Below, one piece after another: positions 9,860 through 21,190 of a stretch of 64,000 nucleotides of DNA (within the stretch, counting starts at the first letter, position 1; each line of letters starts with the position of its first letter). The position numbers and the translations under genes are program-made. The DNA is from Narthecium ossifragum. Taxonomy: Eukaryota; Streptophyta; Magnoliopsida; Dioscoreales; Nartheciaceae. The notes beneath the pieces were generated by a model that saw only the letters and a program-made list of their open reading frames with translations, was not told where the DNA came from and did no database searches. The stretch covers positions 17,541,888 to 17,605,887 of the forward strand of contig OY986966.1 in the NCBI GenBank assembly GCA_963920575.1, given 5' to 3'.

Positions 9860-11484
9860 TTTATCTTACGGCGGTATTTCTCACCGTCCGGTCGCCGAAG
9901 AACCCATTCGGATCGATCTCCCTTGAGGGAAGATCGATCCCTTCTGGGGCGTCACGCCCAACCCGAGCAAGATCGATCCCTCGGCTGGAGAGAGATCGAT
10001 CCTTGCCTAGGTTGAGGTGGCGGGTTCCATGTCACGAAGAAGATCAATCCTTCTGGTGGAGAAGATCTATCTCTTTCGGTTGACAGGGACGAGTTTCTCC
10101 CAAGTACTAAGAAGATCGATCCCCTTGGGAAGGGAGATCGATCTCTTAGTGGCTGAAGGGTGTTTTCAAATGGCTTGTGCCCGCGAGGCTTTGTTTGATG
10201 GTCTTCTCTACTGTTTTATATCTGGTACATATGTTTAAGCATGTTAGCCCTATAATAGGGGCAGTGGTGAACCGGGGGAGTGATGACTCCCGGGATGTTT
10301 AGAATAAACAGGCGGGTAGCTCTACAGCTTTCCTTAGCCTTGCATGACGGCGTGCGCCGAGGGATTTATCTGTGATATCTGTGAGCTGTTGATTGCGGGG
10401 TTGATTCCCGATGCAGGTGTTGTGGCGGACTGCTGATAGTTGGTGGTGGTACCACTGTAGCAGTTTCTAGACCTTACTTATCTGTTCACCACCCCGGGCC
10501 GGCAGGGTGCCGTGCCCAGACCTTGTTTGATATACAATCACATACTGATGCATGCTTATCTGTATATTCCTGCGTGTGCTCATAACATGCATTGCTTTGT
10601 GCATTAGTTGCATCTGTGTAGGATGCTGGCGATGGGTTGATCAAGCTCTAGGACCGTTGCGGGTAGCTTGGTCCAGGACTTTCTAGTAGTCCGAATCTAG
10701 CTCTAGGACCCGGGCTTTCGGGTAGTCCGGATCTAGCTCTAGGACCGTTGCGGGTAGCTTGGTCCAGGACTCGATTTGTAGTATTCAGTCGATTTTCGAT
10801 GATAGGGTTAGATGACCTGAATACATGTGGTTTGATGTTTAGAGGTCGTGTCGACTCCAAGTTGTACCTGAGGTGTAGTCGGAGTCCGGTGTTCTTGACT
10901 CTTGGGTCGAGGAGTGCCTACCCAGTGGTGTCCTTGCCCGCCAAACAGTGTTCAATGTCCTGTTGTAAGTCTGCAGTGTTTTGGGCCTGCGTTCACAGAC
11001 TTCTGGTAGGGTTATGGAACCCTTGTATACACCTAGGGTAGACTTGGGGGCGGCACTGTTGTGTTCCCTCCCTTGTGAGTGTCATAGTGTAGCGTCCCTG
11101 CTGAGCTTAGTGCTCACTCCTACCCGGGCTGCGTTTTGCAAGTGCTGACACTAGCTCCTCTTCGGTCGCCCCTACCGGGCCGGTGTTTGGTGACGTGGCG
11201 GCGTCTAGCGGTGCTTAAGGTGCGGCGATCATCAGTTCTACCCCTTTTGCTTAGTTAGCCTCCTACGGGAGAGATTTTGTATAACTTTTACCCTGTTGAG
11301 GATTTATATATATTTCAGTTTCAGTCTTTGAGGTTGGTGTTTGTATGTATAATACAGGATGATTATGAATTGCTAGGGAGACCATTATGATTAGAGGAAA
11401 ATCTCACCAAAAATTTCCGCAGTAGGTTAGGTTCCGGTTCACGTCACCCGACCCGGTTGGGCCTACGCGGGTCGGGGCGCGACA
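9860..11484 (+). repeat. Gypsy A 5' LTR, second part
   Basis: Resumes the LTR interrupted at 3726 and matches 27120-27390 and 38310-39830. It contains the downstream GATCGATC cluster, then family-conserved U5 blocks: the CGGTGGTGGTACCACTG-like stretch, CCCGGGCTGCGTTTTGCA near 11122, and the terminal GGGTCGGGGCGCGACA. It ends at 11484, directly before the primer site. Confidence 0.82.
9909..10152 (+). promoter_or_regulatory. Second GATCGATC cluster, downstream of the TATA box
   Basis: Four pairs of GATCGATC-type sites with 21-23 bp spacing lie here. At least two pairs with their spacers form good stem-loops, for example GATCGATCTCCC...GGGAAGATCGATC. If transcription starts at the TATA box near 3458, this cluster lies in the transcribed leader. 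Equivalent clusters are at 27158-27394 and 38347-38666. Confidence 0.5.
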
Positions 11485-11499
11485 ACTTGGTATCAGAGC
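11485..11499 (+). promoter_or_regulatory. Gypsy A primer-binding site (initiator Met tRNA type)
   Basis: ACTTGGTATCAGAGC starts right after the LTR end. TGGTATCAGAGC is complementary to the 3' end of plant initiator-methionine tRNA and is the usual primer site of Tekay/Del chromoviruses and most copia elements. Confidence 0.88.
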
Positions 11500-11689
11500 A
11501 TAAGCTGTAGATCTCATGGAGTAAGGTCAGGTTTCGGTTGAAATTGAGTGTGGGCTGGGATAGTTCTATGTCTAGAACATCCGTGCATGCTCTCCTTGTG
11601 TTGTGTATGTCTTTCGCTTTATTGTTGTGCTGTTTGTTTTTGCCGTTTTCTGACGAGTGAAAGCTCGTTTGCTGGCGGTAATCGTGCAG

Positions 11690-12466
11690 ATGTCGGGAGC
11701 TCGCGGCCAACCTTCGGTTGCCTGTCGGGGTGGGGCACGACCTGGTCAACCCGCCCGACCGGACAGGACTGCTCTTGTCAGGGTGGTCCGGGCTAGACGG
11801 ACTATACCATCACCAGCGGCGGCTTTGGTCGCGCAGACAGAGGTCTTCCTCTCCAAGGAGGAGGCCCATGTTCCTGTCGACGGGCGGGCCTCGGTGGCCA
11901 TCACGATGGCTTTCCAGTGGCTGAACCCGCCCAGGTTCAGCGGTAGGTCTGGAGATCCGACCGCAGCGGACGATTGGCTCGACGGAGTCTCGCGCGTCCT
12001 GAATGCTCTCTTCGTCGAGGACGACAGGGTTCGGGTCACCCTCGCGGCGTTCCAGCTTAATGGAGACGCCCGTGACTGGTGGCGCACCGCCCATCACACC
12101 AGTGACGGAGAGGTGCCACTGTGGGAGGAGTTCAGGGCGAGTGCACGTGACGCCCTGACCCGCGAGTACCAATCCCTCTTGCAGGGTACTCGCTCCGTTC
12201 AGCAGTATGCCTCTAGGTTCACACCCCTTGTTCGGTTTGCGGGGGCAGTTGCAGTTGATCAGACGGCCAGGGTGTGGCAGTTTGAGTGGGGACTTCGGCC
12301 AGAGATCCGGCGGCAGACCAGCTCACATTGCTTCCAGTCGTACTCAACGATCCTGAATTGCGCCTTGTCAGTAGCGGCTCAGTTGCGGGACGATAGGTGC
12401 CTGGCAGTTCCTCCGGCACCCTTCACCAGCATGCAGCAGCGACCCCAAGGCATGAGCCCCCGGTAG
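11690..12466 (+). pseudogene. Gypsy A gag (capsid region)
   Basis: An open frame from an ATG at 11690 (MSGARGQP), about 200 bp after the primer site. An upstream in-frame ATG at 11657 also exists. The retrotrans_gag capsid domain is clear around LNPPRFSGRSGDPTAADDWL, LNGDARDWWRT and LTREYQSLLQGTRSVQQYASRF. In intact relatives the frame continues through a zinc knuckle. Here it ends at a TAG at 12464 with related sequence downstream, so it is truncated. It would form the virus-like particle of the retroelement. Confidence 0.82.
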
Positions 12467-12995
12467 GGGGCAGCCGCGGCGTCAGCGACCCTTTCAGTAG
12501 CAGCCGCCGCGTGCACCGCAGTACCAGCAGCTACTACCGAGCCCACCAGCCCCGTTTCTACTGATGGCCAGGCCATCTGGGCAGGCTCCGTCAGGGGGAG
12601 GCCAGGGTCAGCAGCCTAGCGGCGCGTCGACCACATATTTCCAGTGCGGGTAGCCGGGGCACTACCGTAGAGACTGTCCTTCGTGAGGAGCGCGGAGCGC
12701 TATACCGCAAGGCAGTAGAGGCGGAGGGTCCGGTGCCTGGCAGGGGAGTGGGGGTGGGCGCGGACCGAGGCGTCCTAGAGGTAGAGGCGGCCAGCGGGGG
12801 CAGGTGTTTGCCCTCCCAGTTCGCGAGCAGCAGGACACCGTTCAGCTGTATCAGCCGCCACCGCAGTACCAGCAGCCTTTACAGTACCAGCAGCTGCAGC
12901 AGTACCAGCAGCCTTTACAGTACCAGTAGCAGTAGGCCACGACAGAGCGGTCCGTCCTCAGAGGTATCTTTCAGCTTTCTAGTTCCTTAGTAGAT
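12467..12995 (+). pseudogene. Gypsy A gag C-terminus with broken zinc knuckle
   Basis: Q/P/Y-rich low-complexity coding remnant (CAGTACCAGCAG-type repeats at 12850-12935). Around 12630-12685 a CCHC knuckle is recognisable as YFQCG, stop, PGHYRRDC. The first Cys is changed to Tyr and a stop codon sits inside the knuckle. Stops and shifts separate this segment from the frames on either side. Confidence 0.65.
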
Positions 12996-14309
12996 GTGCT
13001 GATAGATTCAGGGGCGTCTCACTCCTACATTGCTAGCATGTGCGTGGCAACGCTAGGGTTAGAGACGAGTCGGCTAGAGGTGGCACAGTCTGTGGACTCA
13101 CCGATTGGCAGGGCAGTCAGGGTGGACCAGGTCTGCCGATCGTGTTCGTTGGAGGTTGGAGGCCTCCGGGTCTGTCTAGACCTACGAGTACTAGACATGA
13201 CCGGCTTTGACGTGATACTCGGTATAGACTGGTTGGCTGCATACCGAGCCGTCATTGACTGTGGTCGCCTGAGGGTGGTCGCTTGGACACCCGACGGGAC
13301 ACACTTTGTGTTGTTTGGGGATCGGTTCTCCACTGATTCCTTTGCTTGTGATGTGGGGAGGCGTGGCAGCGAGCTCTCAATGTTGTTGGCTAGCCTGTCC
13401 CTGTCCGATTCTGAGGGAGTGCAGCAGAGTAGTTTTCCCAGGATCGTGTGCGACTACACCGACGTGTTTCCCGAGGTGTTGCCAGGGCTTCCACCGCCCA
13501 GAGAGGTCGATTTCGAGATCGACCTAGTACCAGGTACCGCACCGATCTCTCTCCCAGCTTTCAGGATGGCACCAGCAGAGCAGAGTGAGTTGAGGACCCA
13601 GCTAGACGAGCTTACCAGCAGAGGTTTCATCCATCCCAGCATGTCTCCCTGGGGAGCGCCAGTGTTGTTCGCAAAGAAGAAGGATGGCACCCTTCGACTT
13701 TGCATAGACTACAGGCGGCTCAAAAGGGTGATGGTGAAGAACAGGTACCCGATGTCGAGGATCGACGACGTGTTTGACCAACTGCGAGGATCTTCAGTGT
13801 TCTCATAGATCGATCTCCGCACCGGCTACCACCAGTTGAGGGTTCGGGATTGCGACATCCCGAAGACGACTTTCCGGACTCGGTACGGCTTATACGAGTT
13901 CGTGGTTATGCCGTTTGGGCTGACGAACGCACCAGCAGCGTTCATGGATCTCATGCAGAGGACCTTCCGGCCTTTCCTAGGCGAGTTCGTGGTGGTGTTC
14001 GTCGACGACATCCTTATCTACTCTCGGTCAGAGGCGGAGCATGAGCTACACTTGGCGACAGTGTTGCAGCTACTTCGGGAGCATCGGCTTTATGCCAAGG
14101 CTTCCAAGTGCGAGTTCTGGCTGGCACAGATGGGGTTCCTTGGACACGTGGTGTCGGCAGCATGGATCTCAGTCGACCCCGCCAAAGTCGAGGCAGTGGT
14201 AAAGTGGCAGAGACCGAGGACAGTGTTCGAGGTCCACAGTTTCTTGGGCTTGGCAAGGTACTATAGGCGGTTTGTGCGGGACTTCTCCAAAGTAGCCGGA
14301 CCGTTGACC
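12996..14309 (+). pseudogene. Gypsy A protease and reverse transcriptase
   Basis: Aspartic protease motif [11 protein letters not shown] opens the frame, with [11 protein letters not shown] downstream. The RT follows with [42 protein letters not shown] and the catalytic FVDDILIYS, then FLGHVVS and the connection region. A TAG at 13806-13808 interrupts it between RT motifs; the frame is otherwise continuous. At 14309 it is cut by a solo LTR, and coding continues at 17127. Catalytic Asp residues are preserved, so death was by nonsense and insertion. Confidence 0.88.
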
Positions 14310-17121
14310 TGTGAGGACCCGTTCCTCTGACCAGGCTCGACCGCGTCGGTCGAGGGCCGATCCCTTTCTGGGTTTGTTTTCGCGTCGAGTGCGATCGGCT
14401 GATCGCATGGCCTCTTTGTGACCCCAGGGGCAATTTGGTCAAATTGCGCCCTGTCGGGTGGTTTCACACACGCGTAAGGCACACACGGCCTTATGATGAT
14501 GCATGTGTTTGAGTAAACCATTAGGAGAGCTACAGATCAGAGGATCTGAGTTGGATCGTGCGGATCGATGATGAAGGGCTGTGATTAGTTCTAGCTAATC
14601 TAACAGCCAGGATTCAAGAGCAGCAAACCATATTTACAAAACCCTTGTTCTTCACCCCGCAGCCCTTAGGGCACTGTGCGGAGAGAAAGAAACCACGAGA
14701 GAGAGAGGGGAGAGCGGCGGCGGCCGACCAAGGGGAGAGAGACGGTGCCCACGGCGACGGCGGAGGGGCTAGGCAAGCTCGACGACCACGACTGGAGGCA
14801 ACCCACGGCCCGAGGAGAGAGATAGCGGCGTCTGGCGGCGAGCTCGGGGACGACAACCGTGGCCGGAGAAGAAAAGCAAGGACTCGACCTCAACGCCTAG
14901 AGGTAGGGCTTCCTACCCAAATCGTGGATTTGGTCTCTAGGGCTTGATTGGAATCATGCTAGATTAGGTTGATTGATGTTCTGTTGCTGCCTTGATTAGA
15001 TCTATGTGTGTTCTTGGATTTGTGATAAGTTTTTCGTCCTCTCCTCTCTGGCTTGATGGGTTTCTTGGTTGCGTTTGGGTCTTCCCATTTTTCCTCTGTT
15101 CGAAGTGGTGTTTGGGTCATGATCTTTGGTTGCTAGAATGCCCGGTTCCCCCTTAGTATGATGTAATGCTCTGTTTTTCCCCTCGTTGGATCCTTTGCTC
15201 TCTTTAGCTCCGGCTTGTACTCCGGTTGGGTACCCTCCTTCCCTCGGTTTTCTCATTCATTCTTCTTCTCTGTTACTGCTGTGCTCTCCCTCTCTCCCGG
15301 TATTCCATTCCTCTATTTCTCCTCATTCTTCCTTTCCCTTGTTCTTGGATGGCCGGCTACTGAAGTTCCAGAATCCCAGTGGATCTTCTGGTGTTTGTTG
15401 TTGGATTCCCTTCCCGGATTCCGGTTTGGTTGAAGACAACGGAGTGGTCTGAGATTTAGGCATCGGCCCTGCTTTCTGGGCTTCAGCAGTGTTCTTCCCC
15501 TCCCCTGTAGCCAGCTACTCTATTTCTCCCCTGGCTACAATGAACCGATTGGAGGGACACTCAGTTTTCTCTCCCAGCTGATGCTTCACCTTTAGAGATG
15601 AAGGCCAGATTTCATACTTGTGGAGGTCCTCCCTGCAGTTTGTTGGCTTTGAATAGTGGTTTCAATTCCTAGCATTCCAGCCTAATTCACCTATGCCATG
15701 GCCTTTGATTACATGTTTAAGTGTAGGACTGCCAATGTATTACTACTTCAATTCCCTATGATAGGTGTATTCGCATGTCGATTGTATCTAGTGCATGTTA
15801 TAGTAGCTTGTTCCCTTAACTATGCCAGTCCTTTGATAAAATATTATTTTATGATCCTTAGAGTTGCTGGTCAACTATTTAATTCTACTGTACTCTTGTG
15901 TCATGCTTATGCCTAGGGCCGGCTGTGTGCCCGTTTCTATTTTAATTGTGGGAATGTCTAGGTCTGGGCCGAAGGTGTGCCTGTGTATATCTATTGAATG
16001 AAATTAGCTATGATTGTGATAGATGAATGTTGTGCTTGTACCATTGTTAACTCTTGAATGCCAAAGCTATTTTATAGGTATGCTATATCTTGTGGACATA
16101 TGAATGATGAATTGACATGTAGAGACACCTAGGCCTAGTTGTTTGAATAGGCTCATGCATGTTGTATGCATTAGAAGCATTAAGGCTAGGTGCGGGCGAT
16201 GGGCTCGATCGCCGATTCGAGGGCTCGGGTAGCTCGGATCTAGCTCTAGGACCGAGGTATGGGTAGGAGGACTAGGGCGAGATTGTGTGATTTTGATCTT
16301 ATGTTGATCGAGGTTGTAACCCAGATATACTCATTTGAATGATGATATTGAGGTGTAGAGGTCGTGTTTACTTTCGCTTCAAGTGCTAGATATGGGTGTC
16401 GATGTCCCTGACTTGTGTCCCCACAAGGGATGGTGGTATTGAGACTGGGCAGGGTGGAACCTGGACAGGAGCCCGCAGTCATGTTGTTTCCCCTTGTTGG
16501 GTGAGGGTGGGACCTGGACAGGAGCCCTCGGGGAATCGACGAGGCTAGGGTTTAGCCTCTTGGCATACTTAGCCTTGACGAAGGTAGATACAGTTGCAGT
16601 TTACCCTTTCCTTGAGAGTGCCGTAGAGTAGAACCCTACTGGGATTTATGCTCACCCTACCCGGGCTGCGTTTTGCAGGTGCAGGCGCCGCTCCTTCCTC
16701 TTCAGTAGTCCCAGGCGGATCAGTTCGTGGAGGCGCTTCTACTTCAGGTGGACTTTGAGGTTGTTGGCAGATTGAGGGCTTTCATTCAGCATTTTATATT
16801 TATTTGATGTAGTTAACATTTGGAGACTTATGCATCTTATTTGAGGACAAATTGTATAACGTTTAATTTGGATATTAATGACAATGGTGTTTATTTAAAT
16901 GTTTAAATTGGGTTGTCATAATGATATTAGTTGTGAATCTATTAATTATGCCCTCATGATTCTGTATTTGAGTTTATCGTGAAATTGAGAAGTTGTACAG
17001 GTTCCTTGTGTAGGAATTATAGAGGTGACTCTGTCAAATTTTTTCGCACCCATTGATGATTTAACAGGTTTAGGTTGCTCATTCCCTGATCTGGATGGGT
17101 TTTCTGGGTCGGGGTGCGACA
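14310..17121 (+). mobile_element. Solo LTR in gypsy A RT/RNase H junction
   Basis: A 2812-bp LTR starts TGTGAGGACC and ends GGGTGCGACA. Flanking 5-mers are TGACC (14305-14309) and TAACC (17122-17126), one transition apart. The pol frame resumes directly after it. It shares the family start block and the U5 CCCGGGCTGCGTTTTGCAGG block (about 16661) but lacks a GATCGATC cluster; its leader (14690-14900) is GC-rich instead. No internal element sequence is present. Confidence 0.85.
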
Positions 17122-17126
17122 TAACC

Positions 17127-17788
17127 AGACTGACATAGAAGGCCGTCCCGTTCGTGTGGGATGATGCTAGTGAACGAGCCTTCGTAGAGTTGAGGACCAG
17201 GTTGACCAGTGCACCGGTGCTGATCGTCCCCGAGCGAGGTGTTGGTTACAGTGTATACTGTGACGCCAGCGGTGAGGGTTTGGGGTGTGTCCTCATGCAG
17301 GAGGGCCACGTAGTTGCCTATGGTTCTCGCCAGCTAAAGAACCATGAGAGGAACTACCCGACTCACAACGTGGAGCTAGCAGCGGTGGTCTTCGCCCTGA
17401 AGACCTGGCGTCACTACCTCTATGGCGAGAAGTTTTCTGTCTTCTCGGACCATAAGAGCTTGAGGCACGTTTTCACCCAACGTGACCTCAACCTGAGGCA
17501 GCGACGCTGGATGGAGCTACTGGAGGACTACGACTTTAAGTTGCATTACCATCCTGGTAAGGTAAACGTCGTAGCAGACGTGCTGGGCAGAGGCACCAGA
17601 GCAGCAGTTGCAGGGTTGTCAGCGCGGCAGTGGCAGGCTCTAGAGATGGCGGGCCAGTTGGGGCTCGAGTTTGAGGATCGGGGATCCAGCAGCTTTCTCT
17701 ACGCAGTGCAGAGTATGCCAACAGTTCTAGCCAGAGTGTTAGAGGCACAGCACAGTGACCCAGAGAACGAGGAGTTACGCACATCGGC
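17127..17788 (+). pseudogene. Gypsy A RNase H region
   Basis: Continues the pol frame after the solo LTR. An in-frame TAG lies near 17136. RNase H motifs are clear: [68 protein letters not shown] and [15 protein letters not shown] (relatives usually have ALSR at the end). The frame breaks at 17788, where a minus-strand solo LTR is inserted, in the linker before integrase. Confidence 0.86.
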
Positions 17789-20221
17789 TGTCGCGCCCCG
17801 ACCCGCGAAAGCCCAACCGGGCCGGGCGACGCGAACCGAAACCTAACAAAACGCGGAAGAAAAGCTGGCGAGGGTTCCCTCTAACCTATTGGTCTCCCTA
17901 ACAGTTCACCAAAAGCACCCCCAATTAAAAGACAATAATTTAATGAAACCTCGAACCACAGATTTAGGAACTCAAAAAGGTTTAATATACATATTCTCGG
18001 AGAGGGGGGTGTTCAAATACAACATTATTCCCATAGGAGACTATCTAACATAGGATAAAAGCAGTAAAGGATCACCACCTCTCAGACTCTGCCTGGCGCC
18101 GCCGCGCCGCCGACCAACTGCCCGGTAGGGGCCACAGAAGAGGTACTGACGCCTGCACCTGCAAAATGCAGCCCGGATAGGAGTGAGCACTAACCTCAGT
18201 AGGGATCTACACTACGACACACAGAAGGAAGAGGGAAGCGCAACAGTGTCGCCCTCAAGTAGGACCTGGGTGTATACAGGGGTCCCATAACCCCACCGCG
18301 TGTCCCTGAGGCCCACGATCATAGTCTTCCAGCCGGGCTGGTCACATGTCAGGTCACACTCAGTAGCAGGAAACGACACTGCTGACTCTCAACAGGACAC
18401 CGAACACTGTTTGGTGGGAAGAGACACCACTGAGTAGGCAACTCCTCTACTCAAGAGTTTAAGAACACCGGACACCGGCTACACCTCAGATCCGACTTGA
18501 GGCCGACACGACCTCTACAATCATCAAGCAACAAGTGCACCAGTCATCTAAGCCAATCATCAAGTTTGACTGGACACTACAATTCAAACCGGGTCCAAAC
18601 TACCCAACCCCGGTCCTAGAGCTAAGTCCGAGCTTCCAGCCTCGGGACGGCGACCCACAGATCACCCACGCCCTAACCAATGCAACTAATGCACAACAGA
18701 GAAATGCATGCTATGAACACACACAGATAAAAAGCAAAGCATGCAACAGTATGTCGAGCATCATATAAGTCTATCGGATCGCTACAGCGGTACTACCGAC
18801 CGTTGCCAGCCGATCCGCAGCGGGTCCCCGCATTACGACGGTACCGCGACCGTCAACCGCGGACTCCTGCAACGGGAAGCAACCCCGAAAACCGCTGATG
18901 AACAGTAAACAATATTATATTCAAACACCCAAAACCTCTACTTATGGGCTAATTGATCCCGTCGATCCGATGTCCAGACGACGTCGGATTCAAGATCCAA
19001 CTTAGCCATCAGTAGGTGTATATACCAGAATCAACATATCCGAAATGCATAATCATCCAACGGTTGGATTAACGGAAAACACTAATCAAAAATCGTTAAT
19101 CAAACTGACTTACCCATTAATTGCTGCAACGCAGCCCTCCAGCAAACAATTCATAACAAATCGTTGAAACATCAAAAAAATATGAAATTAGTGGGGTTAG
19201 AGAGTAGACTCAAAGATCTACAACTCTTATGTTCATCACAAACCCCGATCACGTACGTACCGGCCGGAAAACACGCCGCAAGCCGGCTGTTCTTCAAGAA
19301 CAGTAGAAAACTAGAAAATCCGACCTTAATCATGCATAAATCCTACTCAAAACTCATCCAAAGATCATGAAACTTAAATCAGTTATTCTACTAGGCATGA
19401 GGAATCTAACAACACCAAGATCAACAACATCCAACGACTAGATCTAGAGAAAACCCGAAAACAACATCAGTAGGTATAACCCTACCTAACAGCGCTTTCC
19501 TCGGCTGATTCCCCGCGAGTTGATCACCAACAAGGTTCCAAACCACTTCAGGGATCTTCCTTTCGTTGTCACGGATCCAACGAGCCTTAGAAGACCCAAA
19601 ATGATGGTCGGAGGAGGGAGAATGGAGGAGATGAAGCTCGCTGCCGGAAACAGGGGAAAGAAGCAAAGCTTTCGGGAGAAGAAAGAAGAAGGAAGAAGAA
19701 AGGAGGAGAAGGAGGAGAAGGGGAAGAAAAGGAGGGAAAAGGGGGAGGGGAAAGCCGAGGGAAGGGGGGAAAAGTGAAAGAAGGGAAGGGAAAGTCCTCC
19801 CCCCCTGATAGGAGAGAGCGACGGCCAACGGCGGCCGTCCTCGCGAAGCAGAAAAGCCACCGATGCGAGTCCGATCGGTCGCTCCAAGGAGCGATCGATC
19901 GCTCGCGCCCCGGATCGATCCCAACACCAAGTCGGATCGATCCGAGCGGGTCAAACCCACCGACTTGCTCACGAGTCCGACCGATCGCTCGAAGGAGCGA
20001 TCGATCGCTCGGAGGTCGTCAGCTGCCCAAAGGCAAGCTTTCGCGCGCCCGAGCTGGGATCTTCCGATCCCGAGTCCACCTAGCCATTCTAAACAAGTAT
20101 TTAACACAAACAAGGCCAGTGTGTGCACACGCGGGTGTGAAACAAACCAACAATGCGCAATTTACCAAATTGCCCTTGCGGTCTACAACGAGCCACAGGG
20201 GTAGAGGGACAGGTCCTCACA
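17789..20221 (-). mobile_element. Solo LTR (minus) in gypsy A pol
   Basis: A 2433-bp LTR in reverse orientation: TGTCGCGCCCCGACCC at its left and GGTCCTCACA at its right. The perfect 5-bp duplication TCGGC is at 17784-17788 and 20222-20226. Minus-strand U3 carries GAGCGATCGATCGCTC-type sites (19865-20012). A strongly purine-rich plus strand (about 19600-19800) corresponds to the CT-rich leader of its relatives at 21040 and 47230. No coding sequence lies inside. Confidence 0.9.
19865..20012 (-). promoter_or_regulatory. GATCGATC cluster, GCGATCGATCGC subtype
   Basis: Four GATCGATC octamers, some extended to GAGCGATCGATCGCTC, with 20-bp spacing in the best pair. They lie upstream of the leader on the minus strand. 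Related copies in other LTRs of this subfamily are at 20949-20975 and 47054-47166. Confidence 0.52.
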
Positions 20222-20226
20222 TCGGC

Positions 20227-20732
20227 GGGCACGGAGGGTGCAGACAGGGACTGGACAGTATCGTCAGACGGAGGGCTACGGTTCAGAGGCAGAGTAGCAG
20301 TTCCAGCAGATCCGTTTCTTCAAGGCGACGTCCTACGAGAGTTCCACCACTCTCGCTTTGCAGTTCATCCCGGCGGTACCAAGATGTACCAGGATCTTCG
20401 GCGACAGTTCTGGTGGCGCAGGATGAAGAGGGCAGTGACGGAGTTCGTATCGCACTGCCTTACCTGTCAGAAGGTCAAGGAAGAGCACCAGCGGACTCCG
20501 GGGTTACTTCAGCCGCTTCCACTAGCTGAGTGAAAGTGGGAGCACATCACGATGGACTTCGTGACCGGGCTACCGAGATCTCCTTGGGGGAATGACGCGA
20601 TTTGGGTCATCATTGATCGATTGACCAAATCGGCGCAGTTCCTGCCTAAGCGGACTACAGACTCGACTGACAGGTTGGGCAGCTTGTACGTCAGAGAGGT
20701 AGTCAGACTACATGGGGTTCTAGTGTCGATAG
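20227..20732 (+). pseudogene. Gypsy A integrase, N-terminal part
   Basis: Contains the HHCC zinc-binding region (EFHHSRFAVHPGGTKMYQDL ... HCLTCQKVK) and the start of the catalytic core (ITMDFVTGLP with the first catalytic Asp, then IDRLTKSAQFLP). A TGA at 20531-20533 lies between the two. It is cut at 20732 by another solo LTR, just before the second catalytic Asp, and resumes at 25518. Confidence 0.86.
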
Positions 20733-21054
20733 TGTGAGGACCTGTCCCTCTACCCCTGTGGCTCGTTGTAGACCGCAAGGGCAATTTGGTAAATTGCGCC
20801 TTATTGGTTTGTTTCACACCCGCTTGTGCACACACTGACCTTGTTTGTGTTAGTGCTTGATTAGAATGGTTAGGTGGACCTGGGATCGGAAGATCCCAGT
20901 TCGGGGTGCGCAGAAGCTTGCTTTTGGGCAGATGGCGGCCCGTGAGTGACCGATCACTCCGAGGAGCGATCGATCGGACTCGTAAGCGAGTCGGTGGGTT
21001 TTCTTTCTCGAGGACGGCCGTCGTTGGCCGTCACTCTCCTCTATAAGAAGGGGA

Positions 21055-21190
21055 GGACTTTCCCTCCCCTCCTTCCCCTTTTCCCCTCCTTTCCCGGCTT
21101 TCCCCTTCCCTTTTCCTCCTCTTCTTCCTCCTCTTCTTCTCCTTCTTCTTCTTCCTTCTTCTTTCTTCTTCCCGGTTCTGCTTGCTCTGT
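21055..21190 (+). repeat. Pyrimidine-rich leader tract
   Basis: About 130 bp made almost entirely of C and T with TTC/CTT units, just downstream of a TATA-like CTATAAG. Equivalent tracts are at 47225-47375 and, on the minus strand, about 19610-19800. It should be the 5' leader of the LTR transcript. Confidence 0.6.

Noticed and set aside
17154..17846. C-terminal end of the 230-codon RNase H ORF
   Set aside because: The last residues ([11 protein letters not shown]...) are translated from the minus-strand solo LTR at 17789, not from pol.
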